NCBI GenBank assembly: GCA_945906975.1
Contig: CAMDRY010000006.1
Location: 1-25,496 of the forward strand
Source of the DNA: Bordetella parapertussis
GTDB lineage: Bacteria > Pseudomonadota > Gammaproteobacteria > Burkholderiales > SG8-39
Direction of reading: 5' to 3'
DNA: 25,496 nucleotides
Shown: in pieces, positions 7,830 through 16,068 of the stretch
How positions within the stretch are numbered: the first letter of the stretch is position 1
Layout of the letters: each line of letters opens with the position of its first letter
Notes under the pieces: model-generated
Told to the model about the DNA's origin: nothing
The model's database searches: none
Seen by the model: only the letters and a program-made list of their open reading frames with translations
Position numbers and translations under genes: made by a program

Positions 7830-8711
7830 ATGTTCCAGCCGGGCATACTCAAGGGCAAGCGCATCCTGGTCACCGGCGGCGGCACCGGCCTCGGACGTGA
7901 AATCGCGGCGCAATACCTCGGCCTTGGCGCCGACATCATCATTTGCGGACGGCGAAAATCGGTGCTCGATGAAACCGCCGCAGCCTTGATGCAGGCGCAC
8001 GGCGGTGCGGTCAGCACCCGCGCCGTGGATATCCGTGACGCCCTCGCCGTCGACGCCATGGTGCAGTCCATCTGGGACGAGGGCGGACCACTCACGGGGC
8101 TGGTCAATAACGCCGCAGGCAATTTCATCAGCCGCACCGAAGACCTGTCGCCGCGCGGCTTTGACGCCATCGCCAACATTGTTTTGCACGGCACGTTTTA
8201 TATGACGCAGGCGGTGGGCAAGCGCTGGATCGCCGGAGGGCACAAGGGCAGCGTGATCTCGATTGTGGTGACTTGGGTCTGGACCGGTTCGCCCTTCGTC
8301 GTACCCTCGGCCATGGCCAAGGCCGGCGTGCATGTGATGACACAGTCCCTGGCGGTGGAGTGGGGTCGCCACGGCATCCGTCTCAACGCCATCGCGCCGG
8401 GTACCATCCCGACAGAGGGCATGAGCCAGCGCCTCGCGCCGGGCCAGCAGGACCACGGCGATGCCGTGGCCAAGGCCAATCCCATGGGCCGCGTCGGGCA
8501 GATGCACGAACTGCAAAACCTCGCCACCTTCCTGATGGCCGATGGCTGCGAATGGCTGTCGGGTCAGACCATCGCACTTGACGGGGCCGGCTGGCAGGCC
8601 AACGGCGGCTCGTTCAAGGAGCTGTTCGCCTGGGGGGACACCGAGTGGAGGCGCGCGCGCACAGCGATAAAAAGTCAGGACGACAAAGACAAGGCGCAGC
8701 GACCAGCCTAG
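7830..8711 (+). CDS. SDR family oxidoreductase, 2,4-dienoyl-CoA reductase-like, with Tyr replaced by Trp
   Basis: A 293-residue short-chain dehydrogenase. The NAD(P) motif VTGGGTGLG lies at 14-22 and NNAAG at 93-97. The active-site region reads TWVWTGSPFVVPSAMAKAG, with Ser160 and Lys164. This layout (Lys with Ser four before it and no YxxxK) is that of the DECR branch, where the catalytic Tyr lies 15 residues before the Lys. Here that position is Trp149. The C-terminus extends about 20 residues beyond the usual end with a charged tail. Members reduce 2,4-dienoyl-CoA during unsaturated fatty acid oxidation. With the Tyr missing, activity may be altered. It is coupled to the quinone oxidoreductase gene 9 bp upstream. 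Family assignment is firm; the substrate is inferred. Confidence 0.88.
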   Translation: MFQPGILKGKRILVTGGGTGLGREIAAQYLGLGADIIICGRRKSVLDETAAALMQAHGGAVSTRAVDIRDALAVDAMVQSIWDEGGPLTGLVNNAAGNFISRTEDLSPRGFDAIANIVLHGTFYMTQAVGKRWIAGGHKGSVISIVVTWVWTGSPFVVPSAMAKAGVHVMTQSLAVEWGRHGIRLNAIAPGTIPTEGMSQRLAPGQQDHGDAVAKANPMGRVGQMHELQNLATFLMADGCEWLSGQTIALDGAGWQANGGSFKELFAWGDTEWRRARTAIKSQDDKDKAQRPA

Positions 8712-8720
8712 GTCAATCGC

Positions 8721-8751
8721 CCGGAAAGCCGCGCCAGACGGGCATTTCCAG
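8721..8751 (+). repeat. Dispersed hairpin repeat, copy 1
   Basis: Imperfect inverted repeat GGAAA...TTTCC with an inner CCG/CGG pair, lying between the SDR stop and the Bug gene. The 21 bases at 8731-8751 occur again, exactly and in the opposite orientation, at 12146-12166, and similarity continues on both sides. Two copies of one palindromic intergenic unit within 3.5 kb indicate a REP-like family. It may act as a weak transcription or mRNA-stability barrier. Confidence 0.65.
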
Positions 8752-8783
8752 CCGTCGGTGTGGCGCAAACTGGAGGAGGTCAA

Positions 8784-9767
8784 ATGAAAAAAAACATTCC
8801 CGCCCGTCCGCTGGCTCTGCTGCTCGCCGCCCTAAGCCTGGCGCTGACGCTGCCGACACATGCCGGCGCGCAGGCCTATCCGTCCAAACCGATACGCCTG
8901 ATCACGCCTTTCGCACCCGGCGGAGGCACCGACTTCGTCGCGCGGCTGATCGCGCAAAAGTTGACGGAAAAACTCGGCCAACAAGTCATGGTCGACAACA
9001 AACCGGGGGCCGGCAGCAACCTGGGCACCGAACTCGCGCTCAAGTCGCCGCCAGACGGCTACACCCTGCTGGTCACACCGGCGAGCTATACCGTCAATCC
9101 GAATATTTACAAGCTTAACTTCGACCCGATAAATGACATCACGCCCATCGTGCAGATCTCCTCCGGGCCCTACATCGTCGCCGTGCATCCCTCGCTGCCG
9201 GTAAAAACCCTTAAAGACCTCGTGGACTACGCCAAGGCCAATCCGGACAAGCTCTCTTACGGTTCCGCAGGCAACGGCAGCTCCACCCACCTTGCCACCG
9301 AGTTTTTTCTCGACGTCGCAAAGATCAAGATGCTGCACATCCCCTACAAGGGCACCGGCCCCGCGCTCAACGACACCATCGCCGGCAATGTCCAGGTGAT
9401 ATTCGGCAGCGTCGCCGCCACGCTGCAATTCGTCAAATCGGGGCGCCTGCGCGCCCTCGCCGTGACCACACCGCAACGTATCAGCGCCGAACCGGATGTG
9501 CCCACCGTCGCCGAATCAGGCTACCCCAGCTATGAAGTCACCAACTGGAGCGGCCTCTCCGGCCCCAGGGGCCTGCCCCGGGAAATCGTGGATCGCATCA
9601 ACCGCGAAGTAAACGAAATCATCAAGGCCGCCGATGTCGCCAAGGTGCTGGCGGCGGACGGCCTCAGTCCGGCCGGCGGATCGGCCGAACGGTTCAGCAA
9701 CATCATCAATACGGAAATCCCGCGCTGGAACCGCGTCGTCAAATCATCGGGCGCGAAAATAGACTAG
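8784..9767 (+). CDS. Bug-family tripartite tricarboxylate transporter substrate-binding protein
   Basis: A 327-residue periplasmic receptor. Residues 1-30 form a signal peptide (MKKNIPARP, hydrophobic core, cut near AGAQA). The mature part opens with YPSKPIRLITPFAPGGGTDF, the standard Bug start, then VDNKPGAGSNLG, DGYTLL and the IPYKGTGPALNDTIAG motif near 190-205. Bug proteins bind small carboxylates or amides and pass them to a TctAB-type permease. No permease genes are present, which is normal for orphan Bug genes of Burkholderiales. The start is the ATG at 8784 with GGAGGAGG 5 nt upstream; a GTG at 8760 would break the signal peptide. The ligand is unknown. Confidence 0.93.
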   Translation: MKKNIPARPLALLLAALSLALTLPTHAGAQAYPSKPIRLITPFAPGGGTDFVARLIAQKLTEKLGQQVMVDNKPGAGSNLGTELALKSPPDGYTLLVTPASYTVNPNIYKLNFDPINDITPIVQISSGPYIVAVHPSLPVKTLKDLVDYAKANPDKLSYGSAGNGSSTHLATEFFLDVAKIKMLHIPYKGTGPALNDTIAGNVQVIFGSVAATLQFVKSGRLRALAVTTPQRISAEPDVPTVAESGYPSYEVTNWSGLSGPRGLPREIVDRINREVNEIIKAADVAKVLAADGLSPAGGSAERFSNIINTEIPRWNRVVKSSGAKID

Positions 9768-9828
9768 GCTGTCATTGGCAAACTCATTGCAATACGCTCT
9801 CATCAAAAAACAGTCGGAGGGAAGTTCA

Positions 9829-11304
9829 ATGCTGATCGGAATGACTGGCCTCGGGCGCATGGGCGCGAATATGGCGCGGCGGCTCGCCAGAGGCGGCGCG
9901 AAGGTCTGCGGCCATGACCGCAACGACGCACTCGCCTCAATGCTTGCGGCTGAGGCCGGCTTCAGTCCGGCCGACACATTAAAGGCACTGGTCGCCGCCC
10001 TGCCCGCGCCGCGCGTAATCTGGATGATGTTGCCCGCGGGTGATGCGACACAATCGACCATGGACGCGCTGCTGCCGCTGCTGGCCAAAGGCGATGTACT
10101 GGTGGACGGTGGCAACGCCAATTACAAGGATAGCCTGCGCCGCGGCGCAGAACTCAGACTGCACGGCATCGCGTTTGTCGATGCCGGCGTATCGGGCGGC
10201 GTATGGGGCCTCGCCAACGGCTATTGCCTGATGCTGGGCGGCGACAAGGAGGCCATCGCACGCGTCGCGCCGTTTATCAAACTACTGGCACCGACCCCGG
10301 ACAGCGGCTGGCTGCACTGCGGTCCGGCCGGCAGCGGCCACTTTGTCAAAATGGTCCACAACGGCATCGAATACGGCATGATGCAAGCCCTCGCCGAGGG
10401 CTTTGCACTGCTCGATGCGAAAAAAGAGCTGCAGCTCGACACCGCCGCAATCGGCGAACTATGGCGCCACGGCAGCGTAGTGCGCTCCTGGCTGCTCGAC
10501 CTGACCGCGGACGCCCTGGGCAAGAACAACAGCATGGCCGGCATCAAACCGGTGGTCGCCGACTCGGGCGAAGGTCGCTGGGCCGTGGATGAGGCCGTAT
10601 CGCTGGGTGTGCCCGCCCCTGTTATCGCCATGGCTTTGATGACGCGCTTCGCCAGTCAGGGCAAGGACGACTACAGCGCCAGGCTGTCGGCGATGATGCG
10701 CGCAGGGTTTGGCGGCCACGCTATCCAAAGCGACAAGTACTGTCCCGTATGTCCCGCATGTCGCACTACAGGGGCCGCTTCGCGCCCTCCCCGACCGGCC
10801 CTTTGCATTTCGGATCACTCGTGGCTGCAACCGGCAGCTATCTGGACGCGCACTCGCACGGCGGCGAGTGGCTGGTGCGCATGGAAGATATTGACCGGCC
10901 ACGCGAGCAAGCAGGCGCTGCTGCAGCGATTTTTTCCGCACTTAAAGCGCACGGCTTCGCCTGGAACGACCAGATCCTGTACCAAAGCGGGCGCACCGCC
11001 GCGTACCAGTCGGTCCTGGAACAGCTTGGCGCCGCCGGCCACACCTACTCTTGCGCCTGCTCGCGCCGTGAAATCGGCGACAGCCTGCTCGCCCGCGACG
11101 GCACGCCCATCTACCCGGGCACCTGCCGCGGGGGCCTCGCGCGGGGCAAAACCGCGCGCTCGGTGCGCGTGCGTGTCGGCAATACGCAAATCACGTTTGA
11201 AGATGCGATACAGGGCAGGCTCACGCAGGCACTGGCGCAGGACTCGGGCGACTTTTTGCTCCATCGCGCCGACGGCTTGTTCGCCTACCAACTGGCGGTG
11301 GTGA
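9829..11304 (+). CDS. gnd: 6-phosphogluconate dehydrogenase (decarboxylating, short type) lacking its normal stop codon
   Basis: Residues 1-303 are a complete short-form 6-phosphogluconate dehydrogenase. It has the Rossmann motif GLGRMG (7-12), LVDGGNANYKDS, DAGVSGGVWGLANGYCLM, and the catalytic block GSGHFVKMVHNGIEYGMM, ending in the family terminus AGFGGHAI. The enzyme oxidises 6-phosphogluconate to ribulose 5-phosphate and carbon dioxide. The ATG at 9829 follows GGAGGG by 8 nt. Where the gene should stop there is none: codon 304 is TAC at 10738-10740, one base from TAA or TAG. The frame then runs 188 codons to a TGA at 11302-11304, overlapping gluQ by 556 nt in a different frame. The extra residues have no relation to any 6PGDH and look like out-of-frame gluQ. 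It is thus a mutated, extended gene or a sequence error. Confidence 0.85.
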   Translation: MLIGMTGLGRMGANMARRLARGGAKVCGHDRNDALASMLAAEAGFSPADTLKALVAALPAPRVIWMMLPAGDATQSTMDALLPLLAKGDVLVDGGNANYKDSLRRGAELRLHGIAFVDAGVSGGVWGLANGYCLMLGGDKEAIARVAPFIKLLAPTPDSGWLHCGPAGSGHFVKMVHNGIEYGMMQALAEGFALLDAKKELQLDTAAIGELWRHGSVVRSWLLDLTADALGKNNSMAGIKPVVADSGEGRWAVDEAVSLGVPAPVIAMALMTRFASQGKDDYSARLSAMMRAGFGGHAIQSDKYCPVCPACRTTGAASRPPRPALCISDHSWLQPAAIWTRTRTAASGWCAWKILTGHASKQALLQRFFPHLKRTASPGTTRSCTKAGAPPRTSRSWNSLAPPATPTLAPARAVKSATACSPATARPSTRAPAAGASRGAKPRARCACVSAIRKSRLKMRYRAGSRRHWRRTRATFCSIAPTACSPTNWRW

Positions 11305-11654
11305 TCGATGACGCCGAGCAAGGCGTGACCCATGTGGTGCGCGGCGCCGACCTGCTCGATTCGACGCCACGGCAGATTTTTTTGCAGGGACTTCTCGGTT
11401 ACCCGGTCCCGCGCTACGCCCATTTGCCACTCGCCCTCAACGCGGGCGGAGAAAAGCTATCAAAGCAAACCCTGGCCGCACCGCTCGATGCGCTGCGGCC
11501 GGCGGCCAACCTCGTCGCCGCGCTCAATTTTCTTGGCCAGGCCGCGCCCGCAGCCCTCATTGCAAGTCCGGTAGGCGAGGTGTGGCGTTGGGCGCTGGCG
11601 CACTGGCAGCTGTCACGAATACCGCGACGCAACGCGGTGGCGGCGGGCTTTTGA
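10749..11654 (+). CDS. gluQ: Glutamyl-Q tRNA(Asp) synthetase
   Basis: A 301-residue class I aminoacyl-tRNA synthetase paralogue that attaches glutamate to queuosine-34 of tRNA(Asp). It has the HIGH-like motif in FAPSPTGPLHFGSL (11-24), the zinc site Cys102, Cys104, Tyr122 and Cys126, and a KMSKS-like KLSKQ at 236-240. It lacks the anticodon-binding domain of GluRS, as expected for the family. The ATG at 10749 (or a second one at 10758) has no clear ribosome-binding site, so initiation may depend on translation arriving from gnd, whose frame now passes straight through the start. In many proteobacteria this gene follows dksA; here it follows gnd. Confidence 0.93.
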   Translation: MSRMSHYRGRFAPSPTGPLHFGSLVAATGSYLDAHSHGGEWLVRMEDIDRPREQAGAAAAIFSALKAHGFAWNDQILYQSGRTAAYQSVLEQLGAAGHTYSCACSRREIGDSLLARDGTPIYPGTCRGGLARGKTARSVRVRVGNTQITFEDAIQGRLTQALAQDSGDFLLHRADGLFAYQLAVVIDDAEQGVTHVVRGADLLDSTPRQIFLQGLLGYPVPRYAHLPLALNAGGEKLSKQTLAAPLDALRPAANLVAALNFLGQAAPAALIASPVGEVWRWALAHWQLSRIPRRNAVAAGF

Positions 11655-11721
11655 GACTTCTGACACCATGGGTGCATGCATATCGCGCACCCCCACAACC
11701 CCTCGAGAAATCACAACCGAC

Positions 11722-12117
11722 ATGACACTGCCCAGCGAAATTTCATTGCTCGAAACGGCCGGACGGCTTCTGCTGGTTATTTTCTTTATCGTTGCGGGGC
11801 TCTCCAACATGACACCCGCGCGCATACGCGACCATATCGAACGCATGGCTGCGGGCGGCGTGCCCGCAGCGACCCCGGTCTTCTGGCTCGGCATTGCGCT
11901 GCAGTTCACCGGATGCGCGCTGCTGCTCACAGGCTGGCACGCCAACATCGGCGCGCTATGCCTGATCACTTTCACTATCACCGCCACCGCGATTTTTCAC
12001 CGCTTCTGGTTGCTGGATGACCCGATAAAACGTAATCTCGGCAGGCTTTTTTTTCTCAACAACACGGCCATCACCGGCGGTCTGCTACTGTTGCTTGCCA
12101 ATATGCAGATGGCCTGA
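11722..12117 (+). CDS. DoxX family membrane protein
   Basis: A 131-residue protein with four predicted membrane helices: LLLVIFFIVAGLSNM (about 14-28), PVFWLGIALQFTGCALLLTG, IGALCLITFTITATAIF, and the C-terminal TAITGGLLLLLANM. DoxX/DoxD-like proteins are small inner-membrane proteins of poorly defined redox-related function. The ATG at 11722 is chosen because the family begins close to it; an ATG at 11668 would add 18 polar residues. It follows gluQ by 67 bp on the same strand. No partner such as a DUF2063 gene is present. Confidence 0.8.
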   Translation: MTLPSEISLLETAGRLLLVIFFIVAGLSNMTPARIRDHIERMAAGGVPAATPVFWLGIALQFTGCALLLTGWHANIGALCLITFTITATAIFHRFWLLDDPIKRNLGRLFFLNNTAITGGLLLLLANMQMA

Positions 12118-12145
12118 GGCCGCGCGCAAGGCCGGGGCACAACGA

Positions 12146-12176
12146 CTGGAAATGCCCGTCTGGCGCGGGTTTCCAG
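12146..12176 (-). repeat. Dispersed hairpin repeat, copy 2 (inverted)
   Basis: A 31-nt hairpin, CTGGAAA...TTTCCAG with inner CCCG/CGGG, lying between the DoxX and PrpF genes. The first 21 bases are the exact reverse complement of 8731-8751. Neither copy has a T-run, which argues against an intrinsic terminator and for a REP-like palindromic unit. Confidence 0.65.
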
Positions 12177-12222
12177 CAGACCTCCCGCGAAAATAAACGA
12201 CACGGAATTAACCACAACCACG

Positions 12223-13380
12223 ATGAGCCCAACAAACCCTCGGCGAAATTTTTCACAAAAATACCCCGCCGCCTTCATGCGCGGGGGCACCAGCAAGGCA
12301 CTGATGTTTCATGCGCGCGACCTGCCGGCCTCGCGCGCCGACTGGGATGCGATTTTTCTCGCCGTGATGGGCAGCCCCGACCCCGCCGGACGGCAACTCG
12401 ACGGTATGGGCGGCGGACTGTCGTCACTGTCAAAGGTCTGCGTGCTCTCACCCTCGTCGCGGCCGGATGCAGACATCGATTACACCTTCGCCCAGGTGCA
12501 GATCCGGGAGGCCGCAGTCGATTACAGCGGCAACTGCGGCAACATGTCTTCGGCTATTGGGCCCTTCGCGGTGGAAGAGGGCCTGGTGTGCTCCGAGGAC
12601 GGCGAGGCGATGGTGCGCATTTTCAACACCAACACGAAAAAAATAATTCACGCCACATTCGACGTGTGCGATGGCCGCCCGCTGGTCTGCGGGGGGCTTG
12701 CGATTCCCGGAGTGGCGGGCAGTGGCGCGCCCATACGCCTGGACTTCATCGAGCCGGGCGGCGCCGCCACCGGAGCGTTGCTGCCCACGGGCAACACGCG
12801 TGACACGCTGGACATTCCGGGTCTGGGCGCGATCGAAGTGTCGATGATCGACGCCGCGAACGCATGCGTGTTTGTCGCAGCGCGCACGCTGGGACTGCGC
12901 GGTGTGGAGATGCCCGAGGAACTTGAGCGCAACAGCACGCTGCTGGCAAAACTCGCCGCCATCCGCTTGCATGCCTCGGTGGCCATGGGCATAGCCCCGG
13001 ACATCACCAGTGCGCGCGCCAAGGCCGCCGTGCCCTTCATCGGCTTTGTATCGCCGGCGCAAGACTCGCCCTTGCTCTCCGGCGGCACGCTCGCTGCGGC
13101 GGACATCGATTTCACTGCGCGCTTTTTATCCAGCGGCCAGCCGCATCGCGCCCTGCCACTTGCGGCGTCGCTGTGCACCGCCGTTGCGGCACGCATCGAA
13201 GGCAGTCTCGTGCATGCTGTCTGTGCAAGCGGCGCAACGCAGCGCCTGCGCCTTGGCATGCCCTCAGGGGTGCTGAGCGTGGGCGCCGAGGTAGGGCGTG
13301 ACGGCGCCTTGTGGCATGCGACACGCGGATCGTTTTATCGCACCGCGCGACGTCTGTTCGACGGCTTTGTTTACGCCTGA
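12223..13380 (+). CDS. PrpF-family isomerase (methylaconitate/oxalomesaconate isomerase type)
   Basis: A 385-residue cofactor-free isomerase with the diaminopimelate-epimerase-like fold. Visible signatures are FMRGGTSKALMF (18-29), QLDGMGGGLSSLSKV (about 59-73), and DYSGNCGNMSSAIGPFAV (about 104-121) with the conserved Cys, and GNTRDTLDIPG. Family members move a double bond in 2-methylaconitate, 4-oxalomesaconate (GalD) or related tricarboxylates. No prp or gal operon genes are adjacent, so the substrate is open; the nearby Bug receptor for carboxylates is suggestive only. Start ATG at 12223, with no strong ribosome-binding site. The gene converges with the EamA pair 9 bp beyond its stop. Confidence 0.88.
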   Translation: MSPTNPRRNFSQKYPAAFMRGGTSKALMFHARDLPASRADWDAIFLAVMGSPDPAGRQLDGMGGGLSSLSKVCVLSPSSRPDADIDYTFAQVQIREAAVDYSGNCGNMSSAIGPFAVEEGLVCSEDGEAMVRIFNTNTKKIIHATFDVCDGRPLVCGGLAIPGVAGSGAPIRLDFIEPGGAATGALLPTGNTRDTLDIPGLGAIEVSMIDAANACVFVAARTLGLRGVEMPEELERNSTLLAKLAAIRLHASVAMGIAPDITSARAKAAVPFIGFVSPAQDSPLLSGGTLAAADIDFTARFLSSGQPHRALPLAASLCTAVAARIEGSLVHAVCASGATQRLRLGMPSGVLSVGAEVGRDGALWHATRGSFYRTARRLFDGFVYA

Positions 13381-13389
13381 GGGCGCAGA

Positions 13390-14319
13390 TCAGCCCGGAT
13401 CGTTCGCCGCGCGCGAAAAGCGCCGCAGCATGCCAGACGGCAGCATGACAGTCGCCAGCGCCGCCAGCACCATGACCAGCGCCGCCATATCCTGCCAGTG
13501 CAGGATCTCGCCGAGGAAGATCACACCGCTGAACACGCCGACCACCGGAGTCATCAATATCGACAGCGTGGACACGCCGACCGGCGCACTAAGGGCGATT
13601 TTGGCGAACACCCAGTAACAGAACACAAAGGCAATGAGCATGTTGTAAATAGTGCCGGTGAGCGGCCAGAACGACAGACGCATCAGGTCGAAGCTGCCCG
13701 GTTCGATAAATAACGCACCCAAAAAAATTGGAATGCCGCCTATCAGCATCTGCCAACCGATATAAGGGGTCAGCGGCATGGCCACCGGCCAGCGCTTCAT
13801 CACCACCACGCCAAAGGCCCAGATCACCGCCGAGGAAATCATCAGCATTGCGCCGAGCGGCGCGCGTTGCAAAGACGCAAATTCTGTCGAGAACAGCAAC
13901 AGCATGCCCCCCATGCCAAGCAACAGGCCGGTGATACGCCGGCGCGTGAGTTTTTCTCGCAGCAGCCAGGCCGAGAACAGCACGCCCCAAACCGGCATGG
14001 TGTAAGCGAGGATGGCCGCGCGACCGGAGGCCATCATTGGGATGCCGAATACGGCAAGGATGTTCCAGCCCGTTATATTGAGCAGGGCGATCGCTGTCAG
14101 CCGCCCCCACTGCCCCTTGGGCACGCGCATGTTCTGTCCGCTTGCCCAGGCGATGGCGAACAGGCCGATGACGCCCGCCAGAGCACACCAACTGCGAAAA
14201 TGCAACGGTGGGATTTCAACCAGCGTGACCTTGAGCACGGGCCAATTGACGCCCCAGAAGAATGTCATCAGCGCGAGCAAGCCGATGGCCTGCCGCGGGA
14301 ATATTGGGTTTGCGCTCAC
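13390..14319 (-). CDS. EamA/DMT family transporter, second gene of a tandem pair
   Basis: A 309-residue protein with ten predicted membrane helices in two EamA repeats. It begins NPIFPRQAIGLLALMTFFWG and shows LLREKLTRRRITGLLLG closing repeat one and GEILHWQDMAALVMV closing repeat two. The GTG at 14319 is taken as start because GTGA overlaps the stop of the upstream gene (TGA, 14316-14318), a classical coupling arrangement. The longer frame from 14409 lies inside that gene. It is clearly paralogous to the upstream gene (shared SGRAAILxxTMPxWxVLF and MKRWPV segments) and has the same length, so the pair arose by tandem duplication and may form a heterodimer (inference). The substrate is unknown; amino acids or metabolites are usual. 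Confidence 0.88.
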   Translation of the reverse strand: MSANPIFPRQAIGLLALMTFFWGVNWPVLKVTLVEIPPLHFRSWCALAGVIGLFAIAWASGQNMRVPKGQWGRLTAIALLNITGWNILAVFGIPMMASGRAAILAYTMPVWGVLFSAWLLREKLTRRRITGLLLGMGGMLLLFSTEFASLQRAPLGAMLMISSAVIWAFGVVVMKRWPVAMPLTPYIGWQMLIGGIPIFLGALFIEPGSFDLMRLSFWPLTGTIYNMLIAFVFCYWVFAKIALSAPVGVSTLSILMTPVVGVFSGVIFLGEILHWQDMAALVMVLAALATVMLPSGMLRRFSRAANDPG

Positions 14320-15245
14320 GGCTTGACCATGTCTTGTATGCCACCTTTGGGCCACAACACCGTGGCGATCGCCGCCACCACCAGCGCCAGCGCCGCGTAA
14401 TCCTGCCATTGCGGCGACTCATCCAGTATCAGCATACCGGTGAACACGCCGACCGGTGCGACGCCCAGTATGGACAAGGACGCAAGCCCCGCCGGCACGG
14501 TGGCGATCAGCCGCACCCAGGCCCAGTGACAGAAGATAAATGCAACAATAAGAGTATAGGCGACGCCTATCCAAGCACCAGGCGAAACCGGATGCAGGTG
14601 GTCAAGGTCGAACATCAGCGCGCCAACCAGCATAGGCACGCCGCCCAGCGCAAACTGCCAGGCAGCAAAGACGGTGGCGGGCATATCAACGGGCCAGCGC
14701 TTCATGATGATGGTGCCGATAGCCCAGGATAGCGCCGCGCCAAGCATGACCAGCGTTCCGAGCGGTGCCGCCCGCGCAGAGGCAAGCTCGCTCGAAAACA
14801 GCAATGCCATGGCGATCATGCCCAAGCTCAGGCCGGCAAGGCGGCGCGCCGTGATGCGCTCACCCAGCAGCCAGGCGCCGAACAGTACGGCCCACAAGGG
14901 CATGGTGAAGCCGAGTATCGCGGCGCGGCCCGAGTTAAGCAGGCTCACGCCATAGGCACCGAGCAAATGCCAAAACGTGATATTGAACACCGCGCAAAAA
15001 ATCAGCACCCGCCATGCGCCGCGCGGCACGGCCAGCGATTGACGCGAGGCAAGCGCCACAAGGAACAAACCCGCCGCGCCGCCATAAACACAAATGGCGC
15101 GGAAACTGAGCACAGGCATTTCGTTGACCGCGAGTTTGACCATCGTCCAGTTCAGACCCCAGAAGACATTGAGCGCGACGATAAGCCAGAGGGCATTGCG
15201 CGGCACGCGCTGCGACACCTTCTTCAACAAACCAGGTTTGCTCAT
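14316..15245 (-). CDS. EamA/DMT family transporter, first gene of a tandem pair
   Basis: A 309-residue ten-helix inner-membrane exporter. Repeat one starts NALWLIVALNVFWGLNWTMV, and repeat two after the IIMKRWPVDMPATVFAAWQF segment. EamA proteins export amino acids, nucleobases or related metabolites. The start is the ATG at 15245. The TGA stop overlaps the GTG of its paralogue. Upstream, 24 bp away, lies the thioesterase gene on the same strand, so a three-gene transcript is likely. Confidence 0.9.
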   Translation of the reverse strand: MSKPGLLKKVSQRVPRNALWLIVALNVFWGLNWTMVKLAVNEMPVLSFRAICVYGGAAGLFLVALASRQSLAVPRGAWRVLIFCAVFNITFWHLLGAYGVSLLNSGRAAILGFTMPLWAVLFGAWLLGERITARRLAGLSLGMIAMALLFSSELASARAAPLGTLVMLGAALSWAIGTIIMKRWPVDMPATVFAAWQFALGGVPMLVGALMFDLDHLHPVSPGAWIGVAYTLIVAFIFCHWAWVRLIATVPAGLASLSILGVAPVGVFTGMLILDESPQWQDYAALALVVAAIATVLWPKGGIQDMVKP

Positions 15246-15269
15246 CCCAAACCAAGCCGCGAGCTGGCG

Positions 15270-15704
15270 CTAAACAAGCAGCGGCTCTAGCGCCAGGCGC
15301 AATGGCGCCGGCAGCGGCACCGGAATATTGCCGGCGCGGTCTACGTAGACGTGGACGAAGTGCCCCTGCGCCGCGGCACTGTCATCGTCATTGCGAAACA
15401 GGCCTATGTCATAGCGGACGCTGGCGTTTCCAAGTTTCGCCACGCGCAGGCCTGCATGCACGGTGTCCGGGAAACTCACCGGGCTGAAATATTGGCAATG
15501 CGTTTCGACCACCAGCCCGATGACCGGACTCAGTTCGATATCAAGCACGCCTCGCCTGATCAGGTATTCGTTCACCACCGTGTCAAACCACGAGTAGTAA
15601 ACAACGTTGTTGACATGACGATAGGCGTCGTTATCCATCCAACGCGTTGTGATCGCTTGAAAATGACGGTAATCGGTGCGGTGGTGGGCTTGGGGACGGG
15701 ACAT
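15270..15704 (-). CDS. Acyl-CoA thioesterase, 4HBT/FadM-like hotdog fold
   Basis: A 144-residue hotdog protein. The signature ITTRWMDNDAYRHVNNVVYY (about 18-37) matches the RWxDxDxxxHVNNxxYxxxF motif of the FadM/YbgC/4HBT group, in which the Asp supports water attack on the thioester. The usual family length is about 130-150 residues. The ATG at 15704 is chosen as the first residue before conserved sequence, but no good ribosome-binding site precedes it. The frame is open much further upstream, through a hexanucleotide array and a transposase remnant to at least 16028, so a fused longer product cannot be excluded. It leads the EamA pair. Confidence 0.85.
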   Translation of the reverse strand: MSRPQAHHRTDYRHFQAITTRWMDNDAYRHVNNVVYYSWFDTVVNEYLIRRGVLDIELSPVIGLVVETHCQYFSPVSFPDTVHAGLRVAKLGNASVRYDIGLFRNDDDSAAAQGHFVHVYVDRAGNIPVPLPAPLRLALEPLLV

Positions 15705-15764
15705 TGCCAGGGGGCACGGCGAAGCAGGCCGAAAGCATACCCGAAGCGGGATCGGCGCGGGCGC

Positions 15765-15878
<114 letters not shown>

Positions 15879-16058
15879 GATGAGTCGAAGCAAAGCATCC
15901 GCATCGTAGCCATTGTATTTGATGACCGCATTGGTTTGGATGCCTACGATAAAACCGGCGTAGCGCTCGATATCGCCGATCTGACCCGCACTGAGTATCA
16001 TTCGCCGCGGATTGCCCAAAGCATCCACTGCGACGTGAATTTTGCTGTTCAGGTTGCG
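15879..16058 (-). pseudogene. IS5-family transposase remnant
   Basis: A fragment of about 60 codons, bounded by a TAA at 16059-16061 and by the hexanucleotide array. It reads LNSKIHVAVDALGNPRRM, then ILSAGQIGDIERY and GYDADALL. The motif order (KIHxxVDALGNP, then L..GQ..D, then GYDAD) is that of IS5-group DDE transposases, with the first and second catalytic Asp regions. Both ends of the gene and any terminal inverted repeats are missing. It lies 8 bp beyond the TAXI gene stop. Confidence 0.8.
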
Positions 16059-16068
16059 TTAGCAGCCC

